Notes: generated by a model not told the origin, from the letters alone. A stretch of DNA of 64,000 nt from CAMYOC01 sp963704875 (GCA_963704875.1 CAVPIA010000008.1:310001-374000); one strand, 5' to 3'; positions 16,936 through 26,401 are shown, numbered from the stretch's first letter. Program-made: numbers and translations.

Positions 16936-17454
16936 ATGAGCCGCCGGACAAGATCAGTGTTCAAGGGCATCCTGCCCCTGCTCAGCCTGCTCACCTGCCA
17001 GGCGACGACGACTATTGCGGCGGAGTCGCCGACCGCACAGCAGCGCTTTTTTCTGCCGGTGGTTGTGGCCTGCCGTCCCCAGCCGGGCGACCAGATCCTG
17101 GAGTTCATCTGTCGTCGCGTCCAGGCAGACGCGCCGGGCCTCGCATCAGCCTATGGCATGACTTTGTCGGTGGAGGGGCCGATCAGTCCCGGAGACCACT
17201 GGCAGCCCCCGCGCGACACGATCCCGCTTGATGTGATCCTCACCGGGACCCAGCCGGCGAGCGAGTTCGGCCAGAAGGAAATCACCGCGCAAGTGGTCGC
17301 ACCCACCGTGGGCAGCGCGGACGGACCGTGGTCCCGCGGCATGGCTGCGACAGGCGTTCCCCGCGATCTGGTCCATCCGGTGGCCGACGCGATCCTCGAA
17401 TCTATCGATATGTTCCTCGCCCAGCGAGCCGCGGCGCCCGACGACCGTTACTAA
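16936..17454 (+). CDS. Small secreted protein of unknown function
   Basis: I do not recognise this 172-residue protein. Residues 1-28 form a clear signal peptide (MSRRTRSVFKG, a hydrophobic LLSLLTCQA core, cleavage near IAA). Two Cys follow in the mature part (VACRPQ and FICRRV), suitable for a disulfide in the periplasm. The rest is soluble with no known motif. It sits alone between the divergent repeat protein and the TPR/oxygenase gene. Confidence 0.7.
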   Translation: MSRRTRSVFKGILPLLSLLTCQATTTIAAESPTAQQRFFLPVVVACRPQPGDQILEFICRRVQADAPGLASAYGMTLSVEGPISPGDHWQPPRDTIPLDVILTGTQPASEFGQKEITAQVVAPTVGSADGPWSRGMAATGVPRDLVHPVADAILESIDMFLAQRAAAPDDRY

Positions 17455-17546
17455 AACGCCGTCCCGGCATCGCCTGCGCTGCGATCCGCGCTCTCACTTA
17501 CCGCAAGCCGACTATTTGAGGCTGCTGGATTTATAATGCTCCGGTC

Positions 17547-19337
17547 ATGGCGATCCGAGACCACACAGCAATCCTGAAACGCTCAGTCCAGGCGCACCGC
17601 GAGGGCGATCTGGTAGCGGCGGAAGCCGGCTACCGGGATGTACTCGCGGCACAGCCAGGCAATGTCGACGCCACGCACTATCTCGGCATGGTTGCGTATC
17701 AGCGCGGCAGGCTGGATCGCGCGATGCGCTTGCTCGGAGACGCGGCCAGAGCGCGGCCTGATGACCCCGCCATTCTCGCCAACCTGGGTCTCCTGTTCAG
17801 GGCCAGCGGTCACTACCCGCAGGCGGAAAAGGTGCTCACTCGTTCGCTCGAGCTCAAACCGGAACAGTCCGAAGCATGGCTGAGTCTGGCACAGATTCGC
17901 AGTGGCGCAGGCCGCATGGAAGAAGCCATGCTGTGTTATCGGAAGGCGCTCGAATTCAGCCCCGGGAGCCGCCGCGCAAGACTCGGTCTGGGACGAGAAC
18001 TGGCGGCCACGCGCCGCTTCGATGAGGCTGCGACGATTCTCGAGGAAGGACTGACGATGGATCCCAGTGATCCGGAACTCCAGCTTGAACTGGCGCAGAG
18101 TCGCGAGCTTGCCGGAGAGCACGAGGCAGCGGCTGAGCTTTATTTCCGTGTTGCCGAATGTTCCCCGGATCTTCGCGCCCGGGCGCTGGCGCTGCTTAGC
18201 ACCAGCCAACGGCGTCGAGACTGTCCCGGCGCGGCACTGATGAGCGCCCGCTCCGCCACCTGGGCCGATCGCAACAGCCCCGAATCCTGGCGCGCTTTGG
18301 GCCAGATTTTCAAGGAATTCGGCCGCCTGACTGAAGCCGCGGAAGCATTCCGCAAGGCCCACGCTATCGTGCGCACACCCGGGTCGAGCTTCGGCGAGAA
18401 CCGTCTCAATCTGACCCGCACCACGAAGTCCAAACTCAGACACGACATCGAGCAGATGAAGTATCTGCTGCGGACAGAGGTCCCTACCGCGATCGAACTG
18501 CAACCGCTGGTCGGCGCTTACGAGACCCTGCTCAAGACCATTCCGGCGCGCATCCACGACGCCCAGCCGGTCGCGATTCCGGCGCAAACCTGGGAGCAGA
18601 TCGGTCGCCACTACAATCGATGCATCCACTACCGGCATACGCCTCGACTGCATAGCTCAGCACTCAATCCGGGGCTGGATAGCAAGGCGATCACCAGGGA
18701 CTACCATGAGCGTGCGCCAGGACTGACCTGGATCGACAACTTCCTGTCCCGCGATGCACTCAGGGAGCTGCGGGCCTTTTGCCTCGAATCAACGATCTGG
18801 TACGACTTCGAGCACAGCGGTGGCTATCTTGGCGCTTACCTGCAGGAAGGATTCAATTGCCCTTTGCTGTTGCAGATTGCCGAAGAGTTACCGCGCAAGC
18901 TGCCGCAAGTGTTCGGCGATCATTTACTGATGCAGATGTGGGCGTACAAATACGATAGCCGTATGAGCGGCATCGACATGCATGCAGATTTTGCCGCGGT
19001 CAACGTCAATTTCTGGATCACGCCGGATGAAGCGCTACTGGACAGTGGCAGTGGCGGCATGGTGGTGTGGGACAAAGAGGCACCGCCGGAATGGGGCGCA
19101 GACGAATACAACACTTATGATCCGCAACAGCAAAAACGGATCACCAGCTATCTTGAACAACAGGGCGCGCAGCGCGTCGTCGTACCGTATCGCGCCAACC
19201 GATGCGTGGTGTTTAATTCGGATCTGTTCCACAAGACCGATGACATCCGCTTCCGCGACAGCTTCGAGGATCGGCGGATCAACATCACCATGCTCTACGG
19301 CACCCGCGATGCGGATCAGCGCGGGCTAAAACGCTAG
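17547..19337 (+). CDS. TPR protein with C-terminal 2-oxoglutarate/Fe(II) oxygenase domain
   Basis: The 596-residue protein has at least seven TPR units in residues 10-290 (for example AHREGDLVAAEAGYRDVLAA and LGLLFRASGHYPQAEKVLTR). The C-terminal domain from about residue 390 has the iron facial triad of 2OG dioxygenases: His479 and Asp481 in GIDMHADFA and His562 in NSDLFHKTDD, with the cosubstrate Arg in RRINITMLYG. TPR-prolyl/asparaginyl hydroxylase-like fusions usually modify proteins or small molecules; the substrate here is unknown. No signal peptide, so it acts in the cytoplasm. It is followed by a terminator hairpin that serves the convergent mscS. Confidence 0.85.
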   Translation: MAIRDHTAILKRSVQAHREGDLVAAEAGYRDVLAAQPGNVDATHYLGMVAYQRGRLDRAMRLLGDAARARPDDPAILANLGLLFRASGHYPQAEKVLTRSLELKPEQSEAWLSLAQIRSGAGRMEEAMLCYRKALEFSPGSRRARLGLGRELAATRRFDEAATILEEGLTMDPSDPELQLELAQSRELAGEHEAAAELYFRVAECSPDLRARALALLSTSQRRRDCPGAALMSARSATWADRNSPESWRALGQIFKEFGRLTEAAEAFRKAHAIVRTPGSSFGENRLNLTRTTKSKLRHDIEQMKYLLRTEVPTAIELQPLVGAYETLLKTIPARIHDAQPVAIPAQTWEQIGRHYNRCIHYRHTPRLHSSALNPGLDSKAITRDYHERAPGLTWIDNFLSRDALRELRAFCLESTIWYDFEHSGGYLGAYLQEGFNCPLLLQIAEELPRKLPQVFGDHLLMQMWAYKYDSRMSGIDMHADFAAVNVNFWITPDEALLDSGSGGMVVWDKEAPPEWGADEYNTYDPQQQKRITSYLEQQGAQRVVVPYRANRCVVFNSDLFHKTDDIRFRDSFEDRRINITMLYGTRDADQRGLKR

Positions 19338-19343
19338 CTGATG

Positions 19344-19371
19344 AAAAAACGGCGGTCCGAAGACCGCCGTT
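19344..19371 (-). terminator. Terminator of mscS, possibly bidirectional
   Basis: A perfect 10-bp stem AACGGCGGTC / GACCGCCGTT with a CGAA loop lies between two convergent genes. On the minus strand it is followed by six T residues; on the plus strand there is no T run. Confidence 0.85.
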
Positions 19372-19393
19372 ACAAATACCGCCATAACCGGGC

Positions 19394-20242
19394 TTAGCTT
19401 GAAACCTGGTGGACGTAGACGTCTCGCTGCGGAAACGGGATCGATATCCCTTCCTTGTCAAAACTCTTTTTGATCTGCTCCTGCAGATCGAAATACAGGC
19501 CCCAATAGTCACTGGCGTTGGCCCACGGCCGCACCGTGAAGTTGACGCTGCTGTCCGCCAGCGCCATGACCGCGACAGTCGGTGCCGGGTCCTTCAACAC
19601 GCGCTCATCCGCAGCCAGGATACCTTCGATAATGCTGCGGACCTTATCCAGATCATCGCTATAGCTGACACCGATGACCAGATCCACACGCCGGGTTTCA
19701 TTGGCGGAGAAATTGGTAATGGTGCCGGAATTGACCTGGGCATTGGGGATGATGATGGCCTTGTTATCACCTGTGTGTAGTGTGGTGGTGAAGATGGAGA
19801 TGGCTTTCACCACACCTGCAACTCCGCCGGCCTCGATAAAGTCGCCGACCTTGAACGGCCGGAACAGGATGATCAATACACCGGCCGCGAAGTTCGCCAG
19901 TGAACCCTGCAGCGCGAGACCAACCGCCAGCCCGGCCGCGCCGAGCACTGCGAGGAAGGATGTCGTCTGGATCCCGAGCTGACCGACGGCCGCCAGGATC
20001 ACCATCACCATCAAGCCGACATAGACGATGTTGCGCAGAAACACGACCAGGGTATGCTCGGTACCCGCCTTGTTCATGCCCTTTTCCAGCACGCGACTGA
20101 TCCAGCGCGCAATCCAGCGTCCGATGACGAATATCGCCAGTGCGGTGATCAGCTTGAGACCAAAATTGGCGCCGAGTTCATAGAACTGGGTCCAGTCAAA
20201 TTTGGATAGAGGGTCGGTCAGGGATTCGATGCTCGATTCCAT
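19394..20242 (-). CDS. mscS: Small-conductance mechanosensitive channel MscS
   Basis: MscS opens under membrane tension to release solutes on hypo-osmotic shock. The 282-residue protein is close to the E. coli length. It has three N-terminal membrane helices, the pore helix with the Gly/Ala pattern GLAVGLALQGSLANFA, then VGDFIEAGGVAGVV of the beta domain and a C-terminal alpha-beta domain. The ATG at 20242 follows GGAGA; a longer frame would add 15 residues. Monocistronic. Confidence 0.95.
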   Translation of the reverse strand: MESSIESLTDPLSKFDWTQFYELGANFGLKLITALAIFVIGRWIARWISRVLEKGMNKAGTEHTLVVFLRNIVYVGLMVMVILAAVGQLGIQTTSFLAVLGAAGLAVGLALQGSLANFAAGVLIILFRPFKVGDFIEAGGVAGVVKAISIFTTTLHTGDNKAIIIPNAQVNSGTITNFSANETRRVDLVIGVSYSDDLDKVRSIIEGILAADERVLKDPAPTVAVMALADSSVNFTVRPWANASDYWGLYFDLQEQIKKSFDKEGISIPFPQRDVYVHQVSS

Positions 20243-20311
20243 TGGGTCGTTGTCTCCGATGATTTTTGCCGGCGGCAAGGATAGCAAACCGCTGACAACG
20301 AATCAGGCCCC

Positions 20312-20361
20312 GCAAAAAAAATGGCGGGTCCCAGGGGGGGAAGGGAGGGGGACCCGCCATT
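20312..20361 (-). terminator. Terminator of the DUF5666 gene with a G/C-rich loop
   Basis: A perfect 13-bp stem (20320-20332 with 20349-20361) has an A-run on the plus strand at 20314-20321, i.e. a T run at the 3' end of the minus transcript. The loop on the plus strand is G runs of 7, 3 and 4-5, which is unusual and could form a quadruplex in DNA. Confidence 0.88.
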
Positions 20362-20389
20362 AACCGGAAAGACCCGGCGAGGCGAACTG

Positions 20390-21871
20390 TCAATCGTCGT
20401 CCAGCTCGCCCTCATCCTCAATTTCGACTCGCTCGGCGGCCAGGCTGCTGCCGTCCCAATCGCCCCTTACGTCCACCAACTGGCCATCCGCCACGGCGAA
20501 GAACTCATCGGCAGTGATCTCGCTATCGTCATTTTCGAACTCGGTTTGCGCATCGGTGACCACCAGCACGCCCAGCACGCTCAGGTTTGGCGCGGACAAA
20601 TCCGCGGCAAAGCCGCGCACGGAATCTTCATCGAGCTCGTCACGTTCGACCTGACTGGCGACGAAATCGCCGGCATCGCTGTAACCCTCTACCTCTACGT
20701 AATCGCCGACACGCAGATCCGCCAGACCAAACACCTGCTGATCTTCGAGATTATCCTCAAAGGACGTACCAGGCTCGACGCCGATCGTGACGCCGAGCAC
20801 CTGGAAAGTGCCTGCGACCGTGTTGGTGGCCTCTACCTGTCCCGATACGCCCAGGTCGGCATCGGCCTCGAAACTGATCTCATCCGCGCGCAATGTGCCA
20901 TTGCCCTCGAAATCGCCTTCGACTTCGACACGCACATTCAGCCCCAGATCCGCAGCACTACCTCCTTCGTAACTGGTGCCCGCATCGGTGAGCACGCGCA
21001 ATCCGGAAATAAAGAAATCGCTGCTGGAATTGAAAACGGTAATGATGCCTTCGATTTCGATCTCGTCACCGACTTCAAGATCATCGTCGCCGACGAGATT
21101 GCCGCGATACTCCACCTGGGTGGCAAGCAATTCGCCGTTACCGCCAAGCTGACTGCCCTCCGCTTCAACCAGATCGCCCTCGCTGATCTGGCCGCCCGGG
21201 AAGTCATCCAGTTGCGCAGCGCTGAAGTCTACTGTCAGGCTATTGATGCGAAACGTCGACGCGGCGGCATCCAGACCGCTGACCAGCCCGGTGACCTCGA
21301 ACGCCGAACCGGGGTCCTCGACCTCGATACGGGTCGCGACAATCTGCCCGCTCGCATCGGGCAGGCCGCTGACCTCGACCAGGTCTCCGTCAGCCAGTCC
21401 TGAGAAAGCGGGTGGCTGGATGCTGTCGTCGAAGATCGTCCCGTTAGTGACCTTGACGGTCTGCCCCAGTACCCGGAACAACCCGGTGCCGGGGTCGATG
21501 CTGCCAGCTTCGATCGGACCCTTGACCGCATCGTCGAATTCGATCCTTTCCGCTACACCGTTCAATCCATCGTCATCAAAGGTGCCTACCACGACGACGA
21601 CCTGTCCGACCGACAGATCACTCTGACTGCCGACACTGCCATTGACCGTAAACGTGGCCTCGCTGGTATCGAAACGCACGCCATTGACGATGACGCTGCC
21701 AAACCCATCGATAGGGCCCACCGCGATACCTCCGCGGTCGATGCCGTTTGTCGGCGGCGGATTTACCGCCGGTGGCGCAGAACTTCCACCACCGCCGCCG
21801 CAAGCGGCCAGCAGCAGCGACAACGTGAATGACAGGCCAAACCTTCCAATTCTGATGTTGCGAGTGCTCAT
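20390..21871 (-). CDS. DUF5666-repeat lipoprotein
   Basis: A 493-residue acidic lipoprotein. The signal peptide ends in the lipobox LLLAAC and is followed by a glycine linker. The mature part is made of repeated beta-rich units of the DUF5666 type, with phrases such as VNGVRFDTSEATF, GLADGDLVEVSGL and FQVLGVTIGVEPGTSFED, about five copies of 70-80 residues. Units of this kind resemble OB-fold domains. It is translationally coupled (ATGA) to the upstream DUF6502 gene, a pairing seen in other gammaproteobacteria. Function unknown; probably periplasmic or outer membrane. Confidence 0.88.
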   Translation of the reverse strand: MSTRNIRIGRFGLSFTLSLLLAACGGGGGSSAPPAVNPPPTNGIDRGGIAVGPIDGFGSVIVNGVRFDTSEATFTVNGSVGSQSDLSVGQVVVVVGTFDDDGLNGVAERIEFDDAVKGPIEAGSIDPGTGLFRVLGQTVKVTNGTIFDDSIQPPAFSGLADGDLVEVSGLPDASGQIVATRIEVEDPGSAFEVTGLVSGLDAAASTFRINSLTVDFSAAQLDDFPGGQISEGDLVEAEGSQLGGNGELLATQVEYRGNLVGDDDLEVGDEIEIEGIITVFNSSSDFFISGLRVLTDAGTSYEGGSAADLGLNVRVEVEGDFEGNGTLRADEISFEADADLGVSGQVEATNTVAGTFQVLGVTIGVEPGTSFEDNLEDQQVFGLADLRVGDYVEVEGYSDAGDFVASQVERDELDEDSVRGFAADLSAPNLSVLGVLVVTDAQTEFENDDSEITADEFFAVADGQLVDVRGDWDGSSLAAERVEIEDEGELDDD

Positions 21872-22707
21872 TTATCCTTTCCTCTATTGTCCTTTCCGCT
21901 GTCTTTTGCGTCGTCCTGGATCAGGTACACGCCGACACCCAGTCGCTGGACCGGCGTCTTGTCCTTCTCTCCGACCCGGTGCCGGGTCAGCCATTCGTCA
22001 ATCCGCTCCAGGAAGGACTGACCCTCCCGCTCAATAAATTCGCCGAACGCCCTGGCATGGCGTTTTGGCACTGTGGCTTCGGTCGCGCGACCCTCGAAGC
22101 GTGACTGTTGTTCTTCGTCACGGGCCAGGTTCCAGGCCACTGTGGCGCCGAGGTCATTAAATACGGAGCCGGCACGGAGCATTGCCTCCGGGTCCTGCGG
22201 ATCAGGCATGTAATAGCGGCTGATCGGTTGCAGACGCCCATCATCGAGCTGCTGTACTGCACCGGCTTTGAGCAACTCTTTGAGCATTGCCACTGCCGGG
22301 ATATCGCCGCCATAGAGGCGGTGCAGCCTGTCGAAAGACTGCCCCTCGCCATCACGAGAAAGGCTCGCCGGCTGGCCGTCAGGCCCAAGGAAATCCGGAT
22401 CCTGGTACCAGCCCGATAACAGCCGCGTAATGTTGCTCATCCGGTCAGCAGCCGGCATCCCCGCGGCAACCAGGTCCCGCTGCTTCTTTACCTCGCGACG
22501 GGTCAGCCCGGTGAGGATGGAGACCCGCGAAGCATTGGTCTGGCGTCCAGAGATGCCGTAGTCTTTGCCCGCCACATCGACGTAAACACTTTTGGCGAGT
22601 TCCGCAAACTCCTTCCAAATCACGCCGTTACGTAGCAGAATGCGAACGATCGGCCGCAGCATGGCGCGGCAGGCCCGGAGTGTGACACTCTTGGGATCGT
22701 TACTCAT
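21868..22707 (-). CDS. DUF6502-family protein
   Basis: The 279-residue protein starts MSNDPKSVTLRACRAMLRP and has a predicted winged-helix-like region (VSILTGLTRREVKKQRDL), so DNA binding is plausible. It contains no membrane segment. Its stop codon overlaps the start of the DUF5666 lipoprotein (ATGA), and the two families often occur together, so it may regulate or assist that protein. A much longer open frame exists upstream but is not conserved-looking and would run over the lemA leader. The ribosome binding site is weak. Confidence 0.75.
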   Translation of the reverse strand: MSNDPKSVTLRACRAMLRPIVRILLRNGVIWKEFAELAKSVYVDVAGKDYGISGRQTNASRVSILTGLTRREVKKQRDLVAAGMPAADRMSNITRLLSGWYQDPDFLGPDGQPASLSRDGEGQSFDRLHRLYGGDIPAVAMLKELLKAGAVQQLDDGRLQPISRYYMPDPQDPEAMLRAGSVFNDLGATVAWNLARDEEQQSRFEGRATEATVPKRHARAFGEFIEREGQSFLERIDEWLTRHRVGEKDKTPVQRLGVGVYLIQDDAKDSGKDNRGKDK

Positions 22708-22884
22708 ATTTGTGCATTCTATACCCATATGTGAAAAATGCAACAGGTTTTGTACCCGTTGCTGTCGACATGGCGCGAGCCAGTCAAATGCTGCCGCCTC
22801 AATGTCTGCTTGACGGATTTCCCTCACACCCATCGCCGACGTATTCTCGGCCGGGACATTGCTGAAGATCAGGAGCGCGCTGTT

Positions 22885-23469
22885 ATGGAATTCTGGATCG
22901 TCATTGCTGTTCTTGCCGTAATCGCCTTTTACGGCGTTTCCATCTACAACCGCCTCGTGGATCTGCGAAACCGGGTCAAAAACGGCTTCTCGCAGATCGA
23001 CGTTCAACTCACCCGCCGCCACGATCTGATCCCCAACCTGGTCGAGGCCGTCAAGGGTTACATGAAGCACGAGCGGGAAACGCTGGAGGCCGTAATCAAG
23101 GCGCGCAATGTCGCTGTTGACGGACTAAAGGCCGCTGCCGCAGATCCGACCAATGCGCAGGCTATCCAGCAGCTGGGAGGCGCCGAGTCGGCGCTCAGCG
23201 GGGTTCTCGGGCGCTTGTTCGCGCTGTCAGAGTCGTACCCCGACCTGAAAGCGAATCAGAACATGATCCAGTTTCAGGAAGAATTAAGTTCGACCGAGAA
23301 CCGGGTGGCCTTCGCGCGACAGGCGTTTAATGACGCAGTCATGACCTATAACACCGCGCGCGAGAATTTCCCCAACAATCTGCTGGCCAATTTCTTCGCC
23401 TTCAAGGCGGCTGAATTCCTCGAGATCGAGTCCGAAAGCAAGCGGGAAGTCCCCTCGGTGTCGTTCTGA
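22885..23469 (+). CDS. lemA: LemA family protein
   Basis: A 194-residue membrane-anchored protein with an N-terminal helix (IVIAVLAVIAFYG) and the family motif NRLVDLRNRVKNGFSQIDVQL followed by RRHDLIPNLVEAVKGY (each part under 20 residues). The coiled four-helix body ends in ENFPNNLLANFF. AGGAG precedes the ATG. LemA proteins often pair with M48 peptidases or TPM-domain proteins in envelope quality control; here the M48 gene follows after 35 nt. The role is not settled. Confidence 0.93.
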   Translation: MEFWIVIAVLAVIAFYGVSIYNRLVDLRNRVKNGFSQIDVQLTRRHDLIPNLVEAVKGYMKHERETLEAVIKARNVAVDGLKAAAADPTNAQAIQQLGGAESALSGVLGRLFALSESYPDLKANQNMIQFQEELSSTENRVAFARQAFNDAVMTYNTARENFPNNLLANFFAFKAAEFLEIESESKREVPSVSF

Positions 23470-23504
23470 GCTAAGACGCACGCCCGGCGTACACCTGGCT
23501 CCGT

Positions 23505-25493
23505 ATGGATTTTTTTGAACATCAGGCGCGGGCCCGACGCAAAACGCGATCACTGGCGATATTGTTTGTTCTCGCGGTGGCGTTGGTGACCCTCGCGGTG
23601 ACCCTGGTGGTCGCCATTACCATGCATCTGCTCGGATCCGGCGACCAGGTGGTGGACCTGTCTGGCGGCGGCTGGCTGAAAAACGACCCGGCCTTGTTGT
23701 GGAAAACTGCAATTGGCACCGTGTTGTTTATCGTGATCGCCAGCCTTTACCGACTCGCCCAACTGCGCGACGGCGGCGCACGGGTCGCGGAGGCGCTGGG
23801 CGGGAATCTGGTCAGTGCCGAAGACACCGAACCAGGCCGCAGGCGGCTATACAACGTCGTCGAAGAGATGGCCATCGCCTCTGGATTGCCTGTGCCCGCG
23901 GTCTATGTACTTGAGCACGAGCCGGGTATTAACGCGTTCGCCGCCGGGATGACGCCCTCAGATGCGGCGGTGGCGGTGACCCGCGGCAGTATCGACCAGC
24001 TGGATCGGGACGAACTGCAAGGCGTGGTAGCACATGAATTCAGTCATATCCTGCACGGCGACATGCGGCTTAACTCCCTGCTGATGGGTTATCTGTTCGG
24101 CATTCTTGCAGTTGGCATGGTGGGTCGGTCGGTCTTGCGCTCCGGCGGCCGGCGCGGCTTCCGATCCGGGCGCAGCCGCGGCGGCGGCGTACTGGTAGTT
24201 GCGGGTCTGGGCCTGGTCATCATTGGCTCTGCGGGGGTGTTTATCGGCCGCATCATCCAGGCCGCCGTTTGCCGCCAGCGGGAATTTCTCGCGGACGCCT
24301 CCGCGGTCCAGTTCAGCCGTCAATCCGGCGGACTGGCCGGCGCGCTGCGCAAGATCGCGGGCGGCAAAGGGCGATCTTTCCTGGCCACGGGAAGGGCGGA
24401 GGAAGTCAGTCACATGTTGATCGCGCCCGGCAGAAACTTTCTCGCAGGACTGTTCGCGACCCACCCCCCTGTCGATGCGAGAATTCGCGCCTTGGGGCAT
24501 GTCCTGGATAGCACTCCGGAATCGCCAGCAACCCGACCCGAGGCAACCCAAGCCAGCGAAATGACGTCGGGGCTTGCAGATTCCGGTCCGTCACCCACGG
24601 CCGGGCCGGCAAGCGGCGCAGCAACCGCCGGCGAAGCACCGCTATCGAGACTCGCCGCCCTGACGCCGGATGCCGTTACCCAGGCCGTAGGGCGCCCTGG
24701 GGAACCGCAGGTCGCGTTTGCCGCCGGGCTCGAAGAAATGCTGCCCCTGGCGGTATGGGACGCAGCTCACCATCGTGCCGGCGCCGTGCCATTGATCATG
24801 GCAATGCTGATGGCCACGGATGACACGATTCGTGAGCACCAGCTGGCCCTGCTCGAGGTGCGTTTTGGCAAACCGTTAGTGTCCGAGACCGTGGCACTGG
24901 AGCGCGGGATACGGACACTCGGTCACAACCTCAGATTGTCATTGCTGGATCTGACTTTCCCTGCATTGCGCAGCATGAACCCGGCGCGACGCGAGTTCCT
25001 GCTGGAGACGGTGGATCGGATGATCGAGATCGACGGCCAGGTGGCTCCGTTTGAAGCTGCCATGGCTGGCGCCTTGCGTTCGAGGATCCGCGACCTCGAG
25101 CCCGAATCGAAACGGCGCTCGGCTTCGGACCCACATGCCTCACAGGCAGCGGTCAGTTTGCTCGCTGGCTTTGCTATCGAAGGACACGCCCGGCCTGAGG
25201 CTGCCAGCCGCGCGTTCGCTGCGGGTCTTGACGCTCTCGGTCCGCTGGCACCAGCGGTGCGCCCTGCCCTGCCCGCCAACGCGCCGGGCGGTGCAGAGAT
25301 GCGCGAGGCGCTGAAGCGGCTGGATTCGCTGCAACCTGCACTGAAACGCGAACTGGTGCGAGCGCTGGCAACGGCGGCGGCGAGCGATGGTCGCTACAAC
25401 AGCAGGGAACTGGAAATACTCCGCGCGGTTTGCAGCATCATTCATTGTCCTTTGCCACCGCTGGCGCTTGAACCGGAGTCAGATACGCGCTGA
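23505..25493 (+). CDS. M48-family membrane metalloprotease with C-terminal TerB-like extension
   Basis: The 662-residue protein has two N-terminal membrane helices, the zinc motif HEFSH (His177-His181) with the third ligand in REFLADASA, and further helices around residues 190-260, like HtpX. Unlike HtpX (about 290 residues) it has a second half of some 330 residues, Ala/Pro-rich then helical, ending with a TerB-like segment AAASDGRYNSRELEILRAV. It follows lemA, a conserved neighbour. The likely role is proteolytic quality control of membrane proteins; the extension may sense a ligand or partner. Confidence 0.88.
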   Translation: MDFFEHQARARRKTRSLAILFVLAVALVTLAVTLVVAITMHLLGSGDQVVDLSGGGWLKNDPALLWKTAIGTVLFIVIASLYRLAQLRDGGARVAEALGGNLVSAEDTEPGRRRLYNVVEEMAIASGLPVPAVYVLEHEPGINAFAAGMTPSDAAVAVTRGSIDQLDRDELQGVVAHEFSHILHGDMRLNSLLMGYLFGILAVGMVGRSVLRSGGRRGFRSGRSRGGGVLVVAGLGLVIIGSAGVFIGRIIQAAVCRQREFLADASAVQFSRQSGGLAGALRKIAGGKGRSFLATGRAEEVSHMLIAPGRNFLAGLFATHPPVDARIRALGHVLDSTPESPATRPEATQASEMTSGLADSGPSPTAGPASGAATAGEAPLSRLAALTPDAVTQAVGRPGEPQVAFAAGLEEMLPLAVWDAAHHRAGAVPLIMAMLMATDDTIREHQLALLEVRFGKPLVSETVALERGIRTLGHNLRLSLLDLTFPALRSMNPARREFLLETVDRMIEIDGQVAPFEAAMAGALRSRIRDLEPESKRRSASDPHASQAAVSLLAGFAIEGHARPEAASRAFAAGLDALGPLAPAVRPALPANAPGGAEMREALKRLDSLQPALKRELVRALATAAASDGRYNSRELEILRAVCSIIHCPLPPLALEPESDTR

Positions 25494-25534
25494 ATGGCCG
25501 GCAGCGGCGGCAAGCCCGTTACGGTCCTTTTTTG

Positions 25535-26401
25535 TCAGACCTGGTTCAGCGGCAACTTCAGATAACGCACACCATTGCCGCTGGGTTCGGGCAGATGACC
25601 GCCACGGATATTGACCTGGATCGCGGGCAGAATCAGAGCTGGCACCTTGAGCGTCGCGTCGCGCGTCTCACGCATACGCACGAACGCTGCCTCGTCGACT
25701 CCATCGCCCACATGCACGTTGCTCGCGCGTTGCTCGGCCACCAGAATCATCGGCCGCGGCGAATGCCCGGACGCCGGATAGTCATGGCACAGAAACAATC
25801 TGGTCTGATCGCCGAGCGCGTAGATACGCTGGATTGAATGAAACAGTCGACGCGGGCTACCGCCCGGAAAATCACAGCGCGCGGTTCCGTATTCAGGAGT
25901 GAACAGGGTATCGCCGACAAATGCGGCATCACCGATCACATAGGTGACGCTGTCATCGGTGTGACCGGGCGTGCTCATTACGCGGATTTGCTGTTCGCCC
26001 AGTTCCAGACGATCGCCATCATCCAGCAGGCGCTGAAACTGGCTGCCGTCTTTAGCGACCGTGTCCCCGAGCTCGAACAGTTGGCAAAAATGCGCCTGCA
26101 CGGCGCATATGCCGCGACCGATGGCCACCGGACAGGCAAAAAGCTCATGCAATACCGCCGCCGCGGTCAGGTGGTCGGCGTGCGCATGCGTTTCCAGTAT
26201 CCAGCGGACGGAGAGTTGCTGCTCATCGACAAAGCGGGCGAGCCGCGCCACGGATTCCTGACTGGTCCGGGCGGCTTGCGGGTCGTAATCGAGAACCGGA
26301 TCGATGATGGCGGCCGCAGCGGACGCCGGATCCCAGACCACGTGGGTCCAGGTCGAAGTCGGCTGGTGAAAAAACGATTCCACCCGGGGTATCGATGACA
26401 T
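25535..26401 (-). CDS. blh: Metallo-beta-lactamase-fold hydrolase, Blh/persulfide dioxygenase-like
   Basis: The 288-residue enzyme has the metal motif ETHAHADH and later GHTDDSVTY, FVGDTLF and CHDYPASG, the pattern of ETHE1-type persulfide dioxygenases, which oxidise glutathione persulfide to sulfite. The ATG at 26401 follows AGGAG at 9 nt; two earlier in-frame starts are less likely. It is divergent from a BigR-type repressor with a shared operator, the same pairing as blh-bigR in other proteobacteria. This supports a role in sulfide detoxification. A rhodanese domain is absent. Confidence 0.85.
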   Translation of the reverse strand: MSSIPRVESFFHQPTSTWTHVVWDPASAAAAIIDPVLDYDPQAARTSQESVARLARFVDEQQLSVRWILETHAHADHLTAAAVLHELFACPVAIGRGICAVQAHFCQLFELGDTVAKDGSQFQRLLDDGDRLELGEQQIRVMSTPGHTDDSVTYVIGDAAFVGDTLFTPEYGTARCDFPGGSPRRLFHSIQRIYALGDQTRLFLCHDYPASGHSPRPMILVAEQRASNVHVGDGVDEAAFVRMRETRDATLKVPALILPAIQVNIRGGHLPEPSGNGVRYLKLPLNQV

